28,702 nt of DNA, from NCBI GenBank assembly GCA_964535545.1, contig CAZHUT010000007.1, positions 1 through 28,702 of the forward strand. The letters run 5' to 3'. The DNA is from DALYCO01 sp964535545. GTDB lineage: Bacteria; Patescibacteriota; Minisyncoccia; Phycocordibacterales; UBA9973. The notes beneath the pieces were generated by a model. It searched no databases. It saw nothing but the letters and a program-made list of their open reading frames with translations, and was not told where the DNA came from. The translations under genes and the position numbers were made by a program. Positions 24,027 to 28,702 of the stretch are shown here, in pieces; the first letter of the stretch is position 1; every line of letters begins with the position of its first letter.

Positions 24027-24099
24027 GCGCGCGTAGCTCAGCTGGTAGAGCATTCGACTGATACTCGAAAGGTCTGAGGTTCGATCCCTCACGCGCGCA
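24027..24099 (+). tRNA. tRNA-Ile (anticodon GAU)
   Basis: A full cloverleaf: acceptor GCGCGCG/CGCGCGC; D stem GCTC/GAGC with AGCTGGTA; anticodon stem TTCGA/TCGAA with loop CTGATAC (anticodon GAT); 5-base variable loop; T stem TGAGG/CCTCA with TTCGATC. The discriminator is A24099, followed by CCG, so CCA is not encoded and must be added. It ends only 5 bases before the ATG of the first atp gene, so cutting by RNase Z or a similar enzyme would leave an almost leaderless atp mRNA. Confidence 0.97.
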
Positions 24100-24104
24100 C
24101 CGCC

Positions 24105-24380
24105 ATGCAGGAAGAGAAGGAAACAAAAAATCCAGGTAACGTATGGCACGAACCGCTTGTCGTGTTTGGAAGAATATCTGGTTGGGTAGTAACTCCGGTC
24201 ATTGGTTCGCTGTTTCTCGGCAAATTCCTTGACCAAAAATTTGAAACGACCCCAATCATATTTCTCTCACTCACCGGCTTAGCTTTTCTGATATCCTGCT
24301 TTGGAATTTACCGCGAATCAATCAAGTATTTGAGAGACATAGAAAAAAATCATGGAACACAACGAACTGACAACAACTAA
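24105..24380 (+). CDS. AtpZ/AtpI-like F0F1 ATP synthase assembly protein
   Basis: A 91-residue membrane protein with two transmembrane helices (about 28-46 around WVVTPVIGSLFLGKFLDQKF, and 51-70 around IIFLSLTGLAFLISCFGIY). This matches the small ATPase_gene1/AtpZ-AtpI proteins that head many atp operons and help in c-ring assembly or ion supply (family knowledge). It starts 5 bases after the tRNA and overlaps atpB by 29 bases. Sequence identity to the family is modest by eye; position and topology make the call. Confidence 0.8.
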   Translation: MQEEKETKNPGNVWHEPLVVFGRISGWVVTPVIGSLFLGKFLDQKFETTPIIFLSLTGLAFLISCFGIYRESIKYLRDIEKNHGTQRTDNN

Positions 24381-25299
24381 TACGGAACCAATCCTTGAAA
24401 CGCATACTTCAGAAGTTGCGTCTGAAAACAGTCATGAGATTCAGCACGAGCAGACACTGTTTGCTGAACCAGTTGCTCATGTCGGTCATTTTCAAATCAC
24501 CAATGCTTTGGTCACCAGTTGGATCACTGTTCTCATTATTATCCTGATTTCCGTCGCACTCCGCGCAAAAACAAAGCAAATTCCAGGCAAGCTTCAGCAT
24601 CTTTTTGAAATGGTTTATGAAGGCGGTCTTTCTCTCGCTGATCAGGTTACCAATAACCGCGCTAAATCAAAAAAGATTTTCCCGATTGCGATCTCAATTT
24701 TCTTTTTCGTTCTCATTAACAACTGGCTCGGTATCCTTCCACTCGGAGGACTTGGCTTAGTTGAAACCCACGAAGGTATCGCAAGTTTCATTCCATTCAT
24801 CCGAAGTGGTACTGCTGATATCAATACGACAATCGCACTCGCTATCATGGCAGTGCTTGGAGCAAACATTTTCGGCGCTATTACGCTCGGCGTCTGGAAA
24901 ATGTTCAACAAGTTTGTTAACCTGAAGGCACTTGGTACTATTTTTACCAAGATCAAGAAAGATCCAACAATCGTTATCGTTGCTCCGATTACATTCTTCG
25001 TAGGATTGATCGAAATCGTCGGCGAAGTGGCAAAAATTGCTTCACTTTCATTCCGATTGTTCGGTAACGTGTTTGCCGGAGAAGTATTGCTTGCCTCAAT
25101 GACTGCTCTGATCGCGTACTTCGTTCCGATCCCATTCCTATTCCTCGAAATCCTCGTTGGTGTCATTCAGGCCCTTATCTTCTCAATGCTCACACTCGTG
25201 TACTTCACCATCGCTTCAGACGATCATGAAGAGCACGACGAAGAGCATGCTCACGAATCAGAAACGGTTCACGAGCTTGAAGAAGTAGCATTGCATTAA
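24352..25299 (+). CDS. atpB: ATP synthase subunit a
   Basis: A 315-residue F0 stator subunit forming the ion half-channels against the c-ring. Essential Arg235 is in ASLSFRLFGNVFAGE, and TADINTTIALA (154-164) is the usual second signature. Five or six membrane helices are visible between about 50 and 290. Odd features are a polar N-terminal extension of about 45 residues before the first helix, and a C-terminal tail rich in His and Glu/Asp (SDDHEEHDEEHAHESE...). The ATG lies within the atpZ-like gene. No Shine-Dalgarno sequence is seen. Confidence 0.96.
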   Translation: MEHNELTTTNTEPILETHTSEVASENSHEIQHEQTLFAEPVAHVGHFQITNALVTSWITVLIIILISVALRAKTKQIPGKLQHLFEMVYEGGLSLADQVTNNRAKSKKIFPIAISIFFFVLINNWLGILPLGGLGLVETHEGIASFIPFIRSGTADINTTIALAIMAVLGANIFGAITLGVWKMFNKFVNLKALGTIFTKIKKDPTIVIVAPITFFVGLIEIVGEVAKIASLSFRLFGNVFAGEVLLASMTALIAYFVPIPFLFLEILVGVIQALIFSMLTLVYFTIASDDHEEHDEEHAHESETVHELEEVALH

Positions 25300-25324
25300 T
25301 TAAAAACTTTGTAAGACGGCTGAG

Positions 25325-25369
25325 TTTGGCGGAGAAGCAATTGTCCGCAAACCCCATCCGTTTTACGGA
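25325..25369 (+). promoter_or_regulatory. Two hairpins in the atpB-atpE spacer
   Basis: The 108-base spacer can form TTTGGCGGA/TCCGCAAA (one bulge; 25325-25333 with 25344-25351) and TCCGT-TTT-ACGGA (25357-25369). No T-run follows, so they are not terminators. They may stabilise or process the mRNA to raise c-subunit output. Structure only; no known motif. Confidence 0.4.
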
Positions 25370-25407
25370 GTAGGTCAAACAGATTATTAGTTAGTAGAAA
25401 CATCGCT

Positions 25408-25620
25408 ATGGACATTATTCCACTCGCAAAGGCGCTCGCAATTGGTCTCGGATCAATCGCCCCAGCTCTTGGTATCGGTATGATCGGCTCAAAGGCTATG
25501 GAAGCTATCGGCCGCAACCCAGAAGCTGCAGGTAAGGTGCTCGTTCCTATGCTTCTCGCTGCTGCGTTCGCAGAAGCAGTTGCTATTTACGCGCTCGTTA
25601 TCGCTTTCTCAATTAAGTAA
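25408..25620 (+). CDS. atpE: ATP synthase subunit c
   Basis: A 70-residue hairpin of two membrane helices that forms the rotor ring. The glycine-rich helix 1 (GLGSIAPALGIGMIG), the polar loop (RNPEAAGK, 36-43) and ion-carrying Glu56 in AAAFAEAVAIYALV are all present. The residue after Glu56 is Ala, and no Gln sits at the matching place in helix 1, so the sodium-binding set is absent and proton coupling is more likely (inference). The codons are strongly optimised. It has large spacers on both sides (108 and 85 bases) in an otherwise tight operon. Confidence 0.96.
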   Translation: MDIIPLAKALAIGLGSIAPALGIGMIGSKAMEAIGRNPEAAGKVLVPMLLAAAFAEAVAIYALVIAFSIK

Positions 25621-25630
25621 GCAGTTAAGG

Positions 25631-25688
25631 TTTAGGACTGGAACCTGCAAGATCCTGTCCTAGATCTCATACTGTTTACATGAACAGT
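25631..25688 (+). promoter_or_regulatory. Hairpins in the atpE-atpF spacer
   Basis: TTTAGGAC/GTCCTAGA (8 bp, one G-U; 25631-25638 with 25657-25664) and ACTGTT/AACAGT (25671-25676 with 25683-25688) can form. The second is followed by TTTAAATTT, a weak terminator-like tail. They may attenuate transcription after atpE or protect its 3' end, consistent with the need for more c than b subunit. Confidence 0.4.
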
Positions 25689-25705
25689 TTAAATTTAATT
25701 ACACT

Positions 25706-26206
25706 ATGGATTCACTCATCACTACATTTCATATCGATTGGAAACTCATCATTGCTCAGGTTGTAAACTTCGGCATCGTCTTTTTCGTACTCTGGCAGTT
25801 TGCCTTGAAACCGCTTGGCAAGCTCATGGATGAACGAAAAGCGACTATCGAGAAAGGATTGAGTGATGCGAAAGCAAGCGAGAGTAAATTGGCTGAAACA
25901 GAGCAGGCCTACGCAGCGGCATTGGCTGAAGCTCGAAAGGAAGCAAGCGAAATTGTAACTTCTGCAAAGAAAAATGCTGAAACAGAGAAAGCTCGCATCA
26001 TGGAATCCGCAAAAGAAGAAGCAAACGCAGTCCTGGCAGCAGGGAAGAATCAGCTCGAACTCGAAAAGACAAAAATGATCAACGATGCAAAGAAAGAATT
26101 GGCTGATATTGTTATCGCTGCAACAGAGAAAGTATTGGAAGGAACCATCAAAGGCAGTGTCGAGAGCGCTTTGGTTACTAAAAGCATCAACGAGGTAACC
26201 TCATGA
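25706..26206 (+). CDS. atpF: ATP synthase subunit b
   Basis: A 166-residue peripheral stalk subunit. It has one N-terminal membrane helix (about 13-32, KLIIAQVVNFGIVFFVLWQF), the usual KPLGKLMDERKATIEKGL junction, and a long Ala/Lys/Glu-rich coiled coil (about 45-150). It ends in TGA, which overlaps the atpH start as ATGA. This shows that TGA is a stop in this organism. Confidence 0.95.
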   Translation: MDSLITTFHIDWKLIIAQVVNFGIVFFVLWQFALKPLGKLMDERKATIEKGLSDAKASESKLAETEQAYAAALAEARKEASEIVTSAKKNAETEKARIMESAKEEANAVLAAGKNQLELEKTKMINDAKKELADIVIAATEKVLEGTIKGSVESALVTKSINEVTS

Positions 26207-26607
26207 CCAAACTAAAGCCAAAAGACTTCGCCGAACTACTTCTCGAGATGACGGAGAATCACAGCGAAGATAAACAGAAAGAATATCTCAAAGAATTCAC
26301 CAGTCTGGTTTTCAAAAAGCGTATGCAGGGCAAAATTGCGGAAATCATCACTGAATACCGGAAGCTCTACAACAAGAAGCATGGCATCGTCGAAGCAACC
26401 GTTACACTGACAGAACGAATGACAGACGGCACGAAGTTGAAGCTCCGCGAAGCATTGAAGAAAAAGTATCACGCAAAAGAAGTTCACATGCTCGAAAAAG
26501 TTGATCAGAGATTGATCGGTGGCATGAAAGTGAAGGTCGGAGATACCGTCCACGACGCAAGTCTCGGAAATGCTCTCAAACAGTTACACAAGCAGTTAGT
26601 TGCATAA
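26203..26607 (+). CDS. atpH: ATP synthase subunit delta (short)
   Basis: A 134-residue stator subunit linking b to alpha. The C-terminal signature RLIGGMKVKVGDTVHDASLGNALKQL is clear. It is about 40 residues shorter than the E. coli protein, mainly in the N-terminal helical domain. It overlaps atpF by 4 bases (ATGA), so translation is coupled; GAGGT lies just upstream within atpF. Confidence 0.94.
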   Translation: MTKLKPKDFAELLLEMTENHSEDKQKEYLKEFTSLVFKKRMQGKIAEIITEYRKLYNKKHGIVEATVTLTERMTDGTKLKLREALKKKYHAKEVHMLEKVDQRLIGGMKVKVGDTVHDASLGNALKQLHKQLVA

Positions 26608-26623
26608 CATACAAGAATCCATT

Positions 26624-28130
26624 ATGACAAACAAGAACACAATAATTGAAAATCTGAAGAAGGAAATCAGTGCCTTCAAGAAAACGACAGGCGGAGAGAA
26701 AGTCGGTATCGTCGCTGAAATTGGTGACGGTATTGCTCGCGTATCTGGACTCTCTGACATCAAGGCATCAGAAATGGTGACCTTTGCTGGCGGCGAAACT
26801 GGTGTAGCACTCAACCTCGAAGAAGACTTCGTTGGTATTATCGTGCTTGATGATTACAAGAACATCAAGGAAGGCGATGAAGTGCGCGCAACTGGAAAAA
26901 TCTTGGAAATCGGCGTAGGCGATGGCATCATCGGCCGCGTCGTAAACGCACTTGCGCAGCCAATCGATGGTAAAGGTGACTTTAAAGTTACAAAAACTCA
27001 ATCAGTGGAAAAAGTTGCTCCTGGCGTGGTTACTCGTCAGTCAGTGGATCAGCCACTTCAGACTGGTATCAAGGCCATCGACGCTCTCGTTCCAATCGGC
27101 CGAGGTCAGCGTGAACTTNNNNNNNNNNGACCGTCAGACAGGTAAGACCGCTGTTGCTATCGACGCAATTTTGAACCAGAAAGGACAGAACATGATCTGC
27201 GTCTACGTTTCAATCGGTCAAAAAGATTCAAAACTCCGAAAAATCGAAACTCGTCTTCGCGATGGCGGCGCCATGGATTACACAGTGATTGTCTCAGCAG
27301 GCGCTTCAGAAGCAGCCTCACGCTCATTCATCGCTCCATACGCAGGTGTGGCTATCGCTGAATACTTCATGGATCAGGGTAAAGATGTTCTCATTGTCTA
27401 CGATGATCTCTCGAAGCACGCTGTTGCATACCGAGAAATCTCACTCTTGCTCCGACGTCCACCAGGCCGTGAAGCTTATCCTGGAGACGTATTCTACCTC
27501 CACTCACGACTTCTCGAACGAGCTTGCCGACGAAACAAAGAATACGGCGGCGGTTCAATCACAGCCCTTCCAATCATCGAAACTCAAGCTGGCGACATCT
27601 CAGCGTACATTCCAACAAACGTGATCTCAATTACTGACGGACAAATCTTCTTGGAAACAGATCTCTTCTACAAGGGTATCCGTCCTGCGATCAACGTCGG
27701 TAACTCAGTGTCACGTGTGGGTGGATCGGCTCAGATCAAAGCTATGAAGAAAGTTGCCGGAACGCTCAAACTCGACCTCGCGCAGTTCCGAGAACTTGAA
27801 GCCTTCTCACAGTTCGGCTCAGATCTTGATGAAGCAACCAAGCGCCAGCTCGAACGTGGAAAGCGCGCTGTTGAAATGTTGAAGCAGAACCAGTATTCAC
27901 CAATGCTCGTTGAACACCAGATTATCGGTCTCTATGCGTTGGTTAAGGGATACATCGATGATGTGCCAGTTGCAGATATCGGCCGCTTCCAGGCTGGACT
28001 CGTTGAATACGCTGAAGTAAATGCTAAAACATTCCTCAAACAAGTTCGCGAAAAGAAAATGTGGGAGGACGATGGCGAAGCAGAATTGAAACAGGCGATT
28101 ACGGACTTTAAGGCAGGGTTTACTAAGTAA
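26624..28130 (+). CDS. atpA: ATP synthase subunit alpha (apparent frameshift is a 10-N gap)
   Basis: The non-catalytic nucleotide-binding F1 subunit. The first 165 codons end at RGQREL, then come 10 Ns, then DRQTGKT in another frame. The family sequence is RGQREL-IIG-DRQTGKT, so 9 bases are expected. With 9 the gene is one frame of 501 residues, the normal length. The P-loop is GDRQTGKT (about 168-175). Further signs are RRPPGREAYPGDVFYLHSRLLER and the arginine-containing VGNSVSRVGGSAQIK. Codons are strongly biased to highly expressed choices. It is not a pseudogene. ATG 26624 (MTNKNTIIENL) has no Shine-Dalgarno sequence. Confidence 0.95.
27119..27128. other. Short assembly gap (10 N) in atpA
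   Basis: Ten Ns stand where the conserved alpha-subunit sequence needs exactly nine bases (Ile-Ile-Gly). The extra base creates a false frameshift. Confidence 0.93.
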
Positions 28131-28141
28131 CATATAAAAAT

Positions 28142-28600
28142 ATGAACTATCTTAGAAATGTAATTTTAGGAATTGTTGCAGGATTGGTGATTATCTTCAT
28201 TTTTGTCATTTATGCTAAACATCAAAATGCAAAAACATTTCCCCAGAATACTGATCAAACAATAAATTACAATTCTTCCACAGAAGTTGACAGTTTTACT
28301 GAGGCAAAAAAATCTTTGCCAGAAAATTTCCCTTTTCCAACAGATGTTGTCTCTGTAAATTCAGTTAAAACTTCTCCAAACTCTATTGCTTTTAGTTACC
28401 AAACATCAACTGACACGCAATCTTTAATCATGCTCTACAAAGGATATTTCCAGTCACTACCGAACTGGGAAGTGGATAATTCAACAGAAGCTGGTACGAC
28501 TAGTATAAGCGCGATTGGAGAGAATACTTCACCACTTACATTAAGTATTAATTCAAAAGACAGTGTTCAATATGTAAGAGTTTCATATATCAAACGATAA
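28142..28600 (+). CDS. Hypothetical membrane-anchored protein inside the atp operon
   Basis: A 152-residue protein with one N-terminal membrane helix (about 7-27, VILGIVAGLVIIFIFVIYA) and a Ser/Thr/Asn-rich outward domain of about 120 residues (SLPENFPFPTDVVSVNSVKT, LIMLYKGYFQSLPNWEVDN, probably alpha/beta). I do not recognise a family. It lies 11 bases after atpA and 2 bases before atpG, a place where standard operons have nothing. Its codons are more AT-rich than those of the flanking atp genes, suggesting a late insertion or lower expression. Function unknown; a link to ATP synthase is only positional. Confidence 0.78.
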   Translation: MNYLRNVILGIVAGLVIIFIFVIYAKHQNAKTFPQNTDQTINYNSSTEVDSFTEAKKSLPENFPFPTDVVSVNSVKTSPNSIAFSYQTSTDTQSLIMLYKGYFQSLPNWEVDNSTEAGTTSISAIGENTSPLTLSINSKDSVQYVRVSYIKR

Positions 28601-28602
28601 TT

Positions 28603-28702
28603 ATGCCCGCAACAAAAGAAATCAAACGACGAATAAAGAGTGTGAAGAACACGAAGAAGATCACCAAGGCTATGGAATTGGTGGCGGCTTCGAAGATGAA
28701 GC
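28603..28702 (+). CDS. atpG: ATP synthase subunit gamma (5' part, cut by the window end)
   Basis: The first 33 codons, IKRRIKSVKNTKKITKAMEL and VAASKMK, are the well conserved N-terminal helix of the rotating F1 shaft. It starts 2 bases after the preceding stop without a Shine-Dalgarno sequence. The rest, and presumably atpD and atpC, lie beyond the window. Confidence 0.95.
   Translation, partial: MPATKEIKRRIKSVKNTKKITKAMELVAASKMK

Noticed and set aside
25408..25620. Sodium-driven c-ring
   Set aside because: Glu56 and a Tyr five residues later are present, but the Ser/Thr next to the Glu and the helix-1 Gln of sodium types are absent.
26195..26206. UGA recoded to glycine (code 25) as in Gracilibacteria
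   Set aside because: atpF ends at a TGA placed in a normal ATGA overlap with atpH, and conserved proteins read through cleanly with the standard code.
26624..28130. atpA as a frameshifted pseudogene or two genes
   Set aside because: The frame change falls exactly at ten Ns, where the family sequence needs nine bases; both sides match conserved alpha-subunit sequence.

Overview
The window looks like a scaffold from a metagenome-assembled genome of a Patescibacterium (Candidate Phyla Radiation, probably Parcubacteria/Paceibacteria). The evidence is compact, near leaderless genes; a short release factor 1; a small tail-to-tail sugar-phosphate gene set; large secreted beta-helix proteins ending in a PG_binding_1 domain; and an F-type ATP synthase operon with a short delta subunit. 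The lineage is inferred from gene content, not from a marker-gene tree. TGA is a normal stop (atpF ends in it), which argues against Gracilibacteria and Absconditabacteria.

Layout. 1-70 is contaminated with Illumina flow-cell adapter. 205-1209 is a split transketolase C-terminal subunit. 1334-5206 is a large single-chain PurL. 5322-7527 (minus) holds a PfkB-family sugar kinase followed by two coiled-coil unknowns. 7576-10907 holds transaldolase, a DUF2090 (IolC-type) aldolase and an FAD-linked glycolate/lactate-type dehydrogenase, arranged as divergent and convergent pairs. 10961-19571 is a cell-surface island: two paralogous CSLREA/beta-helix/GEVED/PG-binding proteins flanking a transglutaminase-like protein with a type IX secretion (T9SS) C-terminal signal, a Bacteroidota hallmark. 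A second Bacteroidota-looking membrane protein follows on the minus strand. 20221-23662 is housekeeping: L25/Ctc, a coiled-coil lytic transglycosylase, L31 type B and RF1. 23705-23923 is a small coiled-coil protein. tRNA-Ile(GAU) then leads directly into the ATP synthase operon (AtpZ/I-like, a, c, b, delta, alpha, an unknown membrane protein, and gamma cut by the window end).

Three N-gaps are scaffolding features. The 100-N gap at 12352 is false: the same 55 bases lie on both sides, and collapsing them restores one reading frame. The 10-N gap in atpA replaces 9 bases, so its frameshift is artificial. The 100-N gap in the FAD dehydrogenase hides most of an N-terminal FAD-binding domain.

The two most interesting signals are these. 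First, a -10 element, usually extended (TGnTATAMT), sits only 6-8 bases before the start codon in at least eight transcription units, implying leaderless mRNAs. Second, two genes in the surface island lack that signature, carry Bacteroidota-like promoter motifs instead, and one encodes a T9SS substrate. This suggests gene acquisition from a Bacteroidota neighbour or host.
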